This document shows positions 45,198-53,227 of a DNA stretch of 64,000 bases, piece by piece. Position 1 is the stretch's first letter; every line of letters begins with the position of its first letter. The position numbers and the translations under genes are program-made. The notes under the pieces are model-generated. The model did no database searches. It saw only the letters and a list, made by a program, of their open reading frames with translations, and had not been told where the DNA came from. This DNA is from Sphingomonas astaxanthinifaciens DSM 22298 (GTDB taxonomy: Bacteria; Pseudomonadota; Alphaproteobacteria; Sphingomonadales; Sphingomonadaceae): positions 1-64,000 of the forward strand of contig NZ_JONN01000002.1 of assembly GCF_000711715.1 (NCBI RefSeq), written 5' to 3'.

Positions 45198-46402
45198 TTG
45201 ACCCCCGCCGTGTCGATCCGCGCCTCGACCGACATGCCGGGGCGGAGCCGCTGGGCGAGCCGCTGGCCGGGGTCGATCGCGATCCGGACCGCGATCCGCT
45301 GCGCGACCTTGACGAAATTGCCGGTCGCATTGTCGGGTCGGATGACGCTGAACTCGCTTCCCGCCGCGGGGGCGAGCTGCTGGACGGTACCGGTCAGTTC
45401 CTCGCCGCCAAGCGCATCGACCCGGATTCGCGCCTTCAGGCCGGGGACGATCTTCGCGGTCTGCGCTTCCTTGAAGTTGGCGACGACCCAGACGGTCTTT
45501 GGCACCAGGAACATCATCTGGCTGCCGGCGGTGACATATTGGCCGAGCCGGACCCCGAGCTCGCTCACCTGCCCATCCTGCGGCGCGCGGATGATGGTGT
45601 TGGCAAGGTCGATTTGCGCGAGGCGAAGCTGGGCCTGGGCATTGGCGACCCCGGCCTCGAGTCCGCCGCGGCCGACCGTCACCGTCCGCACCTGCTCCTC
45701 AGCCACCGACCGCTGCGCCTCGGCCTGGAGCACCGCGGCCTCGGCCTGGCGGAGCGCGGCAAGCGTCTGGTCTCGTTCGCGCAGGGACAGCGAGCGCTCA
45801 GCGACCAATTCGTTGACCCGCGCCATGTCGGCACGCGCCTTGGCGAGCTGGGCGCGGGCATTGGCGACCGCGGCGGTCTGGCCGGCGACCTGCGCCTCGC
45901 TCGACCGGCGGCTCTGCTGCGAATTGGCAAGGCTCGCCTGCTGCGCCGCGATCGCCGCCTCGGCTTGCTGGACCCGCTGGCGGTAGATGCGGTCGTCGAT
46001 CCGGGCGAGCGGCTGGCCGGCCTTCACTTGGCTGAAGTCCTGCACGAAGACCTGCGTCACATAGCCGTTGACCTGCGGCGCGATCACCGTGGTCTGGCCG
46101 CGGACATAGGCATTGTCGGTGGTCTGCACGCTGGTGACGAACGGCGGCAGCCCCCAGGCATAGAGGACAAGCAGCGCGCCCGCGATCAGGATCGCGACGA
46201 AGGCGAGCGTGCCCTTCAGCCCCGAGCGCGGCGGTGCCCAGCCGCGCGACCGTTTCTCGGGGGCGGGCGTGTCGGCCTCGATGGGGTCGGTCAGCCGCTC
46301 GTGCGTCTCGGGCTCGAACTGCGGCGGCGCGGCGGTGCGCCGCTGGTCGCTCGAGCCGACCGGGTCGGCGACGGGGGTGGGGGCGGTAGTGTCGTTGGCC
46401 AT
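45194..46402 (-). CDS. emrA: HlyD/EmrA family membrane fusion protein
   Basis: A 402-residue periplasmic adaptor. Residues about 1-52 are Pro/Glu-rich cytoplasmic tail; one helix at 55-75 (LKGTLAFVAILIAGALLVLY), then the biotinyl-lipoyl strand TTVIAPQVNGYVTQVFV, a long coiled coil (about 120-230, rich in Ala/Gln/Arg) and the beta-barrel EARIDTAG end. It links the inner-membrane MFS pump to the OprM channel. The ATG overlaps the pump stop by one base, and the emrB-emrA-oprM order fits a tripartite drug pump. Confidence 0.9.
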   Translation of the reverse strand: MANDTTAPTPVADPVGSSDQRRTAAPPQFEPETHERLTDPIEADTPAPEKRSRGWAPPRSGLKGTLAFVAILIAGALLVLYAWGLPPFVTSVQTTDNAYVRGQTTVIAPQVNGYVTQVFVQDFSQVKAGQPLARIDDRIYRQRVQQAEAAIAAQQASLANSQQSRRSSEAQVAGQTAAVANARAQLAKARADMARVNELVAERSLSLRERDQTLAALRQAEAAVLQAEAQRSVAEEQVRTVTVGRGGLEAGVANAQAQLRLAQIDLANTIIRAPQDGQVSELGVRLGQYVTAGSQMMFLVPKTVWVVANFKEAQTAKIVPGLKARIRVDALGGEELTGTVQQLAPAAGSEFSVIRPDNATGNFVKVAQRIAVRIAIDPGQRLAQRLRPGMSVEARIDTAGVK

Positions 46403-48012
46403 CAGCGGTTCGCAAGCATCTTCTGTAGCGCGGCGAGGTCCGCCGCCAGGGGGTTTACGCCACGCACACGAAGCACCAGCCAGCGCCCGCCGAGCCACAG
46501 GAAGGCGAGCGCGGCGAGGAAGGCGATCAACAGGAAGACGTCGTTGAAGGCGAGGATCGCGGCCTCGCGGCTGACCTGCGCGCTCAAGGTCGCGGCGCCC
46601 TGCGCCTGGCGGAGGACGGGATCGCCGACCACCCGGCCGTAGGCGCCGCCCAGCTGCTGGAGCCGCTGCACGACGAGGGGATCGGTGGCGACGATCGACT
46701 GGACCAGCTCGTGGCTGTGGAATTTCTGGCGGATGAACTGGAAGGTGCCGAGCAGCGCGGTTCCGCCGAGACCGCCGATGGTCTGCGAGACGCCGAACAC
46801 CGCCGAGAAGCTGACCATGTGGCTCGGCCCCTTGGACAAGGCGCGAAGCACGCCGGCCATCATCGTCGGTCCGGTAAAGAGGATGGTCGCAAAGGCGATC
46901 ATCGCCTGGCTCAGGAGCAGGTTGTCGGGCCGGGTGAGGTTCGAGGCGTCGGCGTCCATCCACGCGGCGATCCCGATCAGCGCGATCGAGACCACGATCG
47001 GGCGAAGGAGGTCGGTGGGGGTCATCGTGTAAAGTCCGACCGCGAGCCCGGCGAGGCTTGCGAGGGTGACGATGAGGTAGAAGTGGACCAGCTGGTCCTG
47101 GCCCATGCCGACCAAGGTCAGCAGCCCGATCGAACCATAGCCCTGTTCGCTCAGCAGCACGCGCATCACCGCGGCAATGGCGGCGAAGCGGATGATCGCC
47201 CGGCTTGCGATCCAGCGGGTGTTGAGCATCGGATTGGCGCGATTGTGCTCGATCAGCATCGCCGCGCCGATGAGAACCACCGAGGCCGCGAGCGCGTAGC
47301 CGATCCAGGGCGTCGTCCACCACACGATCCGCCCTTGGACGAGGACGGCGGTCAAGAGCGCGATGCCCGGCGCGAATAGCGTCATGGTGACCGCGTCGAG
47401 CTTCTCGAACACCGGCGCGCGCTCGCTTGGCGGCAGGCGAAGGAGCGCGACGCAGCCGAAGCAGATGAGCGCCAGCCCGAATTCGAACAGGTAAAGCGTC
47501 TGGAGATCGCCGTTCACCAGCAGCAGCGGCGACAGGAAGCGGGCCAGCGGAAGCGCGATCTGGCCAAGGCCGATGCCCATGATCATGCCCCCCAATCGCG
47601 CCGCCGGGGGCATCGCCTGCATGATGTAGAAGAAGCCCAGCGGGCTGAACCCGGCCGCGATGACCCCGGCGGCGGCGCGAACCGAGACCTCGGTCCAGAA
47701 GCCGTGGACGAAGATCTGCAGGCCCGTCAGCAGCACGAACCCGATCAGGAACACGCGGGTGATTCGCTGCAGCCCGAATTGCTGGCGAAACTTGATCAGC
47801 ACGAAGCTCGTGCAGACGTTGGTCATGGAATAAGCCGCCGCGATCCACCCGCCCTCGACCGGGGTCAGGCCGAGGTCGCCCTGGATTTGCGGCAGGTTGG
47901 CGACGAGGATTCCGTTGGCGAGACCGGCGCTGATCGAGATCAGCACCCCGATCAGGAAATAGCCGATCCGCCGCGGAAGCGGATGCTCCGGCGTCGCGGG
48001 CGAGCCGGGCAT
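46402..48012 (-). CDS. emrB: DHA2 family MFS efflux pump (EmrB-like)
   Basis: A 536-residue proton-driven drug exporter with 14 transmembrane helices. Conserved: LPQIQGDLGLTPVEGGWIAA, then AYSMTNVCTSFVLIKFRQQF, the motif A-like loop and the C-motif region near SAVFGVSQTIGGLGGTAL. The start chosen is ATG 48012; a TTG at 48084 would add 24 residues and no strong Shine-Dalgarno supports either. It is upstream of emrA and oprM and follows two small ABM/NIPSNAP genes by about 100-170 bp, so it may be inducible by what they metabolise. Confidence 0.9.
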   Translation of the reverse strand: MPGSPATPEHPLPRRIGYFLIGVLISISAGLANGILVANLPQIQGDLGLTPVEGGWIAAAYSMTNVCTSFVLIKFRQQFGLQRITRVFLIGFVLLTGLQIFVHGFWTEVSVRAAAGVIAAGFSPLGFFYIMQAMPPAARLGGMIMGIGLGQIALPLARFLSPLLLVNGDLQTLYLFEFGLALICFGCVALLRLPPSERAPVFEKLDAVTMTLFAPGIALLTAVLVQGRIVWWTTPWIGYALAASVVLIGAAMLIEHNRANPMLNTRWIASRAIIRFAAIAAVMRVLLSEQGYGSIGLLTLVGMGQDQLVHFYLIVTLASLAGLAVGLYTMTPTDLLRPIVVSIALIGIAAWMDADASNLTRPDNLLLSQAMIAFATILFTGPTMMAGVLRALSKGPSHMVSFSAVFGVSQTIGGLGGTALLGTFQFIRQKFHSHELVQSIVATDPLVVQRLQQLGGAYGRVVGDPVLRQAQGAATLSAQVSREAAILAFNDVFLLIAFLAALAFLWLGGRWLVLRVRGVNPLAADLAALQKMLANR

Positions 48013-48181
48013 GAAGGGGCGCTCATGAGGCTTGAACTCGTAGTCGGCGCCGGGCGCGGAAGAGGTGTCGTTACGGCTCGCCAAGGATCGTCTCGGCTTG
48101 CGCAATGCACGCCGTGCGAAATCGTTGCGCGGCGGTGGAAAGTTCACGGCCCTAGGTGCACGTCTCGGTCGCGCCCGATCG

Positions 48182-48535
48182 TCATCTGCTCCGTTCGTGC
48201 ACGGCCGGGCTGTCAGATGGTGCCTGCGCGCGATCGGTGAGGCGGTAGTCCCGTGACACCTCGGCAATACGGAGGCGGTAGTCGCGAGACACCCCGGCCC
48301 GGCCCCTGGCCTGCGTCGCCCGATGCTCCGGACTGTTGCGCCAGGCAGCGATCGCCTGCTTGTCACGCCAGAACGACAGCGACAATAATTTCCCCGGCTC
48401 GGCCAGGCTTTCGAAGCGCCCGATCGAGATGAAACCGTCGATGAAATCGAGCTGGGGCCTGAGCGCGGCGGCAAGGTCGAGATAGTGATCCTGTTCGCCG
48501 GCCGCCGGCCAGGCCTCGAAGAGAACCGCGATCAC
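48182..48535 (-). CDS. Antibiotic biosynthesis monooxygenase (ABM) domain protein
   Basis: A 117-residue dimeric alpha-beta barrel protein. [20 protein letters not shown], the middle [20 protein letters not shown] and [20 protein letters not shown] match the ABM domain (quinone or polyketide monooxygenases and heme-degradation relatives). The C-terminal part carries a tandem duplication of 33 bp ([11 protein letters not shown], then [11 protein letters not shown]). A GTG start overlaps the NIPSNAP stop in GTGA. Confidence 0.8.
   Translation of the reverse strand: MIAVLFEAWPAAGEQDHYLDLAAALRPQLDFIDGFISIGRFESLAEPGKLLSLSFWRDKQAIAAWRNSPEHRATQARGRAGVSRDYRLRIAEVSRDYRLTDRAQAPSDSPAVHERSR
48239..48297. 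repeat. Tandem 33-bp duplication in the ABM gene
   Basis: Two copies of GAGGCGGTAGTCNCGNGACA with CC[TC]CGG ends begin at 48239 and 48272, a period of 33 bp (11 codons). The copies differ at three of the 26 aligned positions, so the duplication is old or selected for. Confidence 0.8.
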
Positions 48536-48861
48536 GGGCGGACGATTTCCGCATGGGGCGCGGAGGCGAGCCGCAGGAACAGGCGGTCTTCGCGGCGGAT
48601 GAATTTCTCCCTCTGCGCGAAGGCGAAATTCTCCCGTCCGAGCGGATCATCGCGCAGCCGGGCCCGATATTGTTCGTAAGCGGCCAGGCTCTCGATCGAA
48701 TAGACCCCATAGGCCGTGGTCGCCGAGCCTTCGTGCGGCGCGAAATAGCCAATCAGGGTGGCCACGCAACGCGGGATCGCCGTGCCCCAGTTGCGGGCAT
48801 ATTGGTCGAATTGCGGGAGCTGATTGGGGTCCAGCTCGTAGCGGATGAAGCACGTGATCAT
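48532..48861 (-). CDS. NIPSNAP family protein
   Basis: A 109-residue dimeric alpha-beta barrel protein: [20 protein letters not shown], then [13 protein letters not shown] and the [20 protein letters not shown] segment match NIPSNAP. Family function is poorly known. The ATG at 48861 is preceded by GGAGACTGTCGCC (a Shine-Dalgarno 8 bp away); an earlier in-frame start at 48945 would run through the operator palindrome at 48912-48935. First gene of a unit with the ABM protein. Confidence 0.8.
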   Translation of the reverse strand: MITCFIRYELDPNQLPQFDQYARNWGTAIPRCVATLIGYFAPHEGSATTAYGVYSIESLAAYEQYRARLRDDPLGRENFAFAQREKFIRREDRLFLRLASAPHAEIVRP

Positions 48862-49173
48862 GGCGACAGTCTCCGGTTGGCGGGGACCGGTTAGTCGCTT
48901 GGCGGGCTTCGATGTTTCGTCGATGACCGAAACATTATCGCCCACTTTTATCTACAATCGGGGCGCGAACGAGGACCCCGCCGTTTCGAGAAATCTAGCG
49001 AGGCGTGAACTCCGTGCTTCATTGCTCCTCAGGACGGACATTCCCTCGCTAGGGAACTATCTTTAAAAGCGCTCTATGCGGAAAAGTACCATTCCGCTCC
49101 GAGGCAGTGATCCCTATGGCTCGGCCTGATCTACTCAGTGGCTCGTGTGCCGCGACAATATCGAGGAGTTCGA
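48862..49173. other. 312-bp divergent intergenic region
   Basis: No gene seen. It contains the operator-like palindrome at 48912-48935 near the NIPSNAP side, then lower-GC DNA leading to the glycosyltransferase. GAGGAG at about 49163-49168 is the glycosyltransferase ribosome binding site. No recognisable repeat of the tRNA-Arg 3' end is visible here. Confidence 0.6.
48912..48935. promoter_or_regulatory. Operator-like palindrome upstream of the NIPSNAP/ABM genes
   Basis: A perfect 8-bp inverted repeat ATGTTTCG, 8-nt spacer, CGAAACAT, 51 bp upstream of the NIPSNAP start. Such dyads are typical of MarR, TetR or related repressor sites. No regulator gene is adjacent, so the binding protein is unknown. 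Confidence 0.5.
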
Positions 49174-50187
49174 ATGTCCCCGCGTGCTACTGTGATGATC
49201 CCCGTTTATAACGGCGCACTAAATCTACCCGAAACGATCCAGTCCCTTGAAGCGCAGACGTTTAAGGACTTTGAGGTGATATTTGCGGACGACAAATCCG
49301 AAGATGATAGCCTTGAGCTGCTCTCCGCCTTTGCCGCGAAAGACCATCGGGTAAGGGTCCTATCGTTGCAAAAGAACCTTGGGGACGCTCCCAAGGTGCT
49401 GAACGAGATTATCAAGCACAGCCGTGGGGACTACCTCGTATATTCGTCGCAGGATGATCTTTATTCTCCTGACTGGATTGAGAGAATGGTAACACGGGCT
49501 GATGAAACGGGAGCCGACGCCGTAATTCCCGACCTCGTCTTCCTGGGGCTGTCATCACCCAGCCTCGTTGGCGTTCATGGCGACCGTAGCGTCGTGCTGA
49601 CCAATCGAGAGGCGGTGACTTTCGCCCTCGACACCGTAATCCCGGGGAATGCTCTGCTACGAGCTTCGGTGGTCAAGAAGATCATGTACCCAAACATAGG
49701 GGCGTGGGCGGATGCTTACGCTTCTAAGCTCTTCTTTCTGTCCTGCAATAAAGTCGCCTTCTGCGATGGGGTCTTCTACTATCGAAGGGGCAATCCTGAG
49801 GCCATTACTCAAAAGATATCAACAAAGATCTTCGATGCGCCCATGGCAGATATCTTCACCGCCAGAATGTTGCGGGACAACGACTTTGATCCTCGGCTCA
49901 CAGCGCGAATGGTTCTGCGGGCCTTTGAGCAGGTGTTCATGCTCTCCGCCTATGTCTGGCCCGTGAAGACGGATGACCAGAGAATGATGGAGGCAAAGAT
50001 TCGCGAGTACTTGGAAATCTTCGCGTCGCAAGAGATCGCGGACATGCTTGCAAAGGGCGGGCTCTCGGCGAGAGATAAATTTTTGCGGTACGGAGCGACG
50101 AATCGCTACGGGGTTTTTCGCTTAGCTTTAGTTGTGTTCAATGCTGCGAAGGTAGCCAAGACCGTCTTGTTGCGCATTCGGCGCTAG
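49174..50187 (+). CDS. Family 2 glycosyltransferase, low-GC
   Basis: A 337-residue GT-A glycosyltransferase. VMIPVYNGALNLPETIQSLE, the DD motif in VIFADDKSEDDSLELLSAFA, the DxD-like SQDDLYSPDWIERMVTRADE and FYYRRGNPEAITQK fit GT2. The C-terminal end has a short basic tail (RIRR). The ATG at 49174 has a GAGGAG Shine-Dalgarno 5 bp away. It is clearly lower in GC and in codon bias than its flanks, a sign of horizontal transfer. It probably modifies a surface polysaccharide, but no partner genes are adjacent. Confidence 0.88.
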   Translation: MSPRATVMIPVYNGALNLPETIQSLEAQTFKDFEVIFADDKSEDDSLELLSAFAAKDHRVRVLSLQKNLGDAPKVLNEIIKHSRGDYLVYSSQDDLYSPDWIERMVTRADETGADAVIPDLVFLGLSSPSLVGVHGDRSVVLTNREAVTFALDTVIPGNALLRASVVKKIMYPNIGAWADAYASKLFFLSCNKVAFCDGVFYYRRGNPEAITQKISTKIFDAPMADIFTARMLRDNDFDPRLTARMVLRAFEQVFMLSAYVWPVKTDDQRMMEAKIREYLEIFASQEIADMLAKGGLSARDKFLRYGATNRYGVFRLALVVFNAAKVAKTVLLRIRR

Positions 50188-50815
50188 TCGGACAGTGACT
50201 GGTTAGAAGGGCGGCTCGTCTTGGAAGGATTTCTCTGAGCTACCTTCGCAGCGAGTCTGACAGTCCTTATCTCTCGCCTACAAGGATCCTTAGCTTCCAA
50301 GCAGTTCTGACTTAATAGTGGGCGGCGCACTAGCATTTTTCTCTCAACGCAGTTTGGAGCTTGGGACATTACGCCACGCTGCTAGAACTGATACCAACAT
50401 TTCAGGCGGAGACGTGAGAAGGCGTCAAAGTCGCCGCTGCAAACGATCAACTGTCCACGCGGGAGCGGCGCCATTGCCGGCATGGCGCTCTACCTTCTTT
50501 TGCTTACTTTAACGCCAGAGATCATGAGTTCCAAAGGTGTGGATCAGGAGAGAGTCCCTCCGCCATTGGAGCAAAGCTGATGACTGCGACCGAACGATGA
50601 ATACTAAATGCTAATCGCACCCCATCCGCGTCCAGTCGTCTACGGATGTCTGGAATGGGTCGGGAGCCCACATTTGCCCAACCGACAAACCAGCGACCGC
50701 TTTCGCGGCATCGCCGCGGATACCGGTCATTCCTGACGGCCGCCACAAGACTTCGCTTCTCAGTTTCATCCCGCCGGGAGAAGTAGGATGACGGCATTCG
50801 TCTGATCTGCAAAGC
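50188..50815. other. 628-bp low-GC region without convincing gene
   Basis: No gene passes inspection; short frames here have no recognisable domains. A 14-bp inverted repeat (GCTGCGAAGGTAGC at 50143-50156 and GCTACCTTCGCAGC at 50239-50252) spans the glycosyltransferase end. A degenerate repeat-like motif GGAATGGGTCGGGAGCCCAC lies at 50652-50671. It ends at the 3' end of tRNA-Arg. Confidence 0.6.
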
Positions 50816-50892
<77 letters not shown>

Positions 50893-50904
50893 CTTGCGCT
50901 CGCC

Positions 50905-51936
50905 CTAGCGGGGGCGGCCCGGCCCTTCAAGCCATTGCAGCAGGGGGCGGTGAAGGAGCCGCGCGGCGTCGCGGCCGACGACCATTCCGACATGACCGGC
51001 GGGGAGGTCGATTCCCTCGCCCGGTGCCCGCGTCGCGGCCGGTACGATCCTGTCGCCGCGCGCGGTCACATGGAGGGCCGGGCAGGCGGGAAGGGGGCCA
51101 AGGCCCGCCTTACGCGCCACGAACAGGTCCTCGACCAAGGCGCGAGCGGCGGGCAGTGGCAGGGCTTCGCCCCCATTGGCCCAGTCTTCGAGCGCGACGA
51201 AGCGGCGGGCTTCCGTCGACCCCTGCGCTGCGTCGGCGAAGCGCGCGAACTTGGTGACGATGCGCTCGGGGTCGATCTGCCAGAAGGCCGTTTGCAGCAG
51301 CTCCATCGGAAGGAAACCGAGCTGGCGGGCGACCGGCAGCGATTCCCGCCACAGCCGCGCCAGCACGTCGGTCGCCTCGTCGGGATAGGCATCGAACCGC
51401 CACGGGGAGGCGAGCGTGACAACCGCGGCGGCAAGCTCGTCGCGCGCGGCGGCGGCGAGCGAGAGCGTGCCCCCAAGGCAATAGCCGACGAGGGTCGCCG
51501 GCCCGGCGTTCGCCAGCAGCGGCAGCAGCAATGCCTCGACATGTCCGACGAGGTCGAGCTGCGCCCGCGCGGCCGCCGGACCCCAGTCGAGCAGCAGCAC
51601 GCGGTGCCTCGCGGCGAGCGCCTCGGCGAGCGAGCAATCGGGATCGAGGTCGAGGATGTCGGGCGGGTTGATCAGCGACGGCACGAGGATGAGCGTCGCT
51701 CCCTCGCCGCCGCAATCGCGCAGGCTGGCCCCCCCGACCGACGCGAGCACCGGCCGCTGCGCGCGCGGCGGCGGCGGCGCGCTTTCCTGGTAACGCCTGA
51801 GCCCCGCCAGCGCCCGCTGGCCGAGTTCAGGATTTCGCAACGCGGCATCGCGCAGGAGGGCGAGGAAGAGGGGCAGGGGTCGCGGCCCGCGCGTTTGTTG
51901 CGGTGCGGCAGACGGCGGTGCTAGGTCCTGACCCAC
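50905..51936 (-). CDS. Short PhaC-like polyhydroxyalkanoate synthase (alpha/beta hydrolase)
   Basis: A 343-residue alpha/beta hydrolase. [11 protein letters not shown] carries the PhaC-type nucleophile Cys (G-x-C-x-G-G instead of a lipase Ser); the Asp is in [10 protein letters not shown] and the His in [10 protein letters not shown], so all three catalytic residues of PHA synthase are present. At about 340 residues it is the size of class III PhaC, not class I (about 590). The GTG start at 51936 is provisional. It diverges from phaR. A PhaE or full-length PhaC is not seen nearby. Confidence 0.75.
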   Translation of the reverse strand: MGQDLAPPSAAPQQTRGPRPLPLFLALLRDAALRNPELGQRALAGLRRYQESAPPPPRAQRPVLASVGGASLRDCGGEGATLILVPSLINPPDILDLDPDCSLAEALAARHRVLLLDWGPAAARAQLDLVGHVEALLLPLLANAGPATLVGYCLGGTLSLAAAARDELAAAVVTLASPWRFDAYPDEATDVLARLWRESLPVARQLGFLPMELLQTAFWQIDPERIVTKFARFADAAQGSTEARRFVALEDWANGGEALPLPAARALVEDLFVARKAGLGPLPACPALHVTARGDRIVPAATRAPGEGIDLPAGHVGMVVGRDAARLLHRPLLQWLEGPGRPR

Positions 51937-51953
51937 CTGTCGAGGACTGCCCG

Positions 51954-52487
51954 ATGAATGCCGCTCCCCACAAGATCACGATCAAGAAATATGCCAATCG
52001 CCGGCTCTACGACACCGAGAGCTCGACCTATGTCACGCTCGACCGGCTGGCGCAGATGATCCGCGAGGGTCGCGACTTCGTCGTGGTCGACGCCAAGACC
52101 GGCGAGGACATCACCCACCAGGCGCTGACCCAGATCATTGTCGAGGAAGAGGCACGGGGCGGCGCAACCATGCTCCCCGCGAGCTTCCTTCGCCAGCTGA
52201 TCGCGCTCTACGGCAATTCGATGCAGACCATGGTGCCAGGCTATCTTGACGCGGCGATGCAGAGCTTTTCCAAGAACCAGGCGGCGTTCAAGGACGCCTT
52301 CGGAAGCAACCTGTTCGCCGACATGGCCAAGCGCCAGATGGAATTCATGGAGCAGGGGGCCAAGGCCCTCGCCGGGGTGGTGAAGCCGCAGGAGCGGCCG
52401 GCGTCGGCGGCGCAGAACGACGACGTGACGGCGCTCAAGGCCGAACTCGACGCGCTTCGCGCCAAGGTCGACAAGCTCGCGCGCTAG
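51954..52487 (+). CDS. phaR: Polyhydroxyalkanoate synthesis repressor PhaR
   Basis: A 177-residue PHA-responsive repressor. The N-terminal PHB/PHA accumulation regulator DNA-binding domain is ITIKKYANRRLYDTESSTYV, then TLDRLAQMIREGRDFVVVDA; the second domain includes TQIIVEEEARGGATMLPASF. The end is a short coiled coil (TALKAELDALRAKVDKLA). PhaR binds PHA granules and releases its targets when polymer accumulates (known). The ATG at 51954 has GAGGACTG upstream. Confidence 0.95.
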   Translation: MNAAPHKITIKKYANRRLYDTESSTYVTLDRLAQMIREGRDFVVVDAKTGEDITHQALTQIIVEEEARGGATMLPASFLRQLIALYGNSMQTMVPGYLDAAMQSFSKNQAAFKDAFGSNLFADMAKRQMEFMEQGAKALAGVVKPQERPASAAQNDDVTALKAELDALRAKVDKLAR

Positions 52488-52500
52488 GAGGATTTCGCCC

Positions 52501-52908
52501 TTGTTCCTGCTTTTCGCGGCGCTCCAGGCCGCCGCTTTCCCCGGCGTGCCCGCCGACTGGCGCACCCGTCCGATCAATGCCGGCGAGTGGAGCTGGCGCA
52601 GCGGTCCCGACACCAGCGAAGCGGTCTTTTCCGATTCGCGCGGGCCCCAGCTCGTGATCCGTTGCACGCGAAGCACTCGGCGGGTGAGTTTCTCACGAAC
52701 CGGCGCGGTGCCGGGCGCGCCGATTCGCATCGCGACCACCAGCAGTGACCGCCTCCTGACCGGCAGCATGGTGCTCGCGAGCGATCCGCTGCTCGACGCA
52801 ATTTCGTTCAGTCGCGGGCGCTTGTGGGTGGATGTTCAGGGGACCTTGCCGCTGGTCCTGCGGTCGGCGGCGGAGCCCGCGCGAAGCATCGAGGATTGCC
52901 GAAGCTAG
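52501..52908 (+). CDS. Hypothetical exported protein
   Basis: A 135-residue protein beginning with a TTG and a hydrophobic N-terminus (LFLLFAALQAAAFPGVPADW, likely a signal peptide). The mature part has two Cys (Cys55 in LVIRCTRSTR and Cys133 near the end), possibly a disulphide. No family recognised. A GGAGGA Shine-Dalgarno lies 8 bp upstream, and phaR ends 13 bp before it, so they may be cotranscribed. Confidence 0.6.
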   Translation: MFLLFAALQAAAFPGVPADWRTRPINAGEWSWRSGPDTSEAVFSDSRGPQLVIRCTRSTRRVSFSRTGAVPGAPIRIATTSSDRLLTGSMVLASDPLLDAISFSRGRLWVDVQGTLPLVLRSAAEPARSIEDCRS

Positions 52909-52972
52909 GCTTCATTTCAAGACTTGAACGATGTCGCCGTTCGCGCATTCTGACGCTGCCAACAACACAGCG

Positions 52973-52986
52973 AAAGGAGGTGATCC
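52973..52986 (+). promoter_or_regulatory. Perfect extended Shine-Dalgarno of the leader peptide
   Basis: AAAGGAGGTGATCC is complementary over 14 bases to the 3' end of 16S rRNA (GGATCACCTCCTTT). It is followed one base later by the leader ATG. It implies unusually strong ribosome recruitment. Confidence 0.85.
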
Positions 52987-52987
52987 G

Positions 52988-53044
52988 ATGTCTCATGGTT
53001 CAGCAGAGAGGTCGGTGAAGTTCGTTCGGGAGACTCGGGCCTAA
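52988..53044 (+). CDS. Leader peptide, 18 residues
   Basis: ATG to TAA, product MSHGSAERSVKFVRETRA. The extended Shine-Dalgarno decides the start. Its last codons form the left arm of a stem (53027-53034) with 53061-53068, so translating ribosomes would open this stem. It has no run of one amino acid, so amino-acid attenuation is not indicated. Confidence 0.65.
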   Translation: MSHGSAERSVKFVRETRA

Positions 53045-53101
53045 ACAACCCGCGCTAATGGTCTCCCGGGCTGGAGCTCTCCGGCCGCTGACCATGTCGA
53101 A

Positions 53102-53133
53102 GGGGCCGTCGCAGCCAAGCGACGGTCCCTTTT
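53102..53133 (+). terminator. Rho-independent terminator after the leader
   Basis: Stem GGGGCCGTCGC (53102-53112) with GCGACGGTCCC (53119-53129), loop AGCCAA, followed by TTTT. Good intrinsic terminator; it would end the short leader RNA unless read through. Confidence 0.85.
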
Positions 53134-53227
53134 ACGTGTCAGCCCATGGCCTTGCCTCTTGACTTGAGGAACCGTTGCACGGCTGCATCGTCTTGTCGAA
53201 AACGCCTTTCAGCAGGGGAGAGACATC

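Larger units (their letters stand above)
52909..53227. other. 319-bp region with leader peptide, alternative hairpins and terminator
   Basis: Not a large gene. It holds a leader peptide (52988-53044), paired stems at 53027-53034/53061-53068 and 53058-53063/53090-53095, and a terminator at 53102-53133, then 94 bp to the next gene. TTGAAC near 52924-52929 could be a -35 box. Confidence 0.6.

Noticed and set aside
48862..49173. Attachment-site duplicate of the tRNA-Arg 3' end
   Set aside because: Looked for at the far border of the islet; no matching stretch was found by eye.
50318..50512. 64-residue plus-strand frame in the low-GC islet
   Set aside because: No Shine-Dalgarno, no domain, odd composition.
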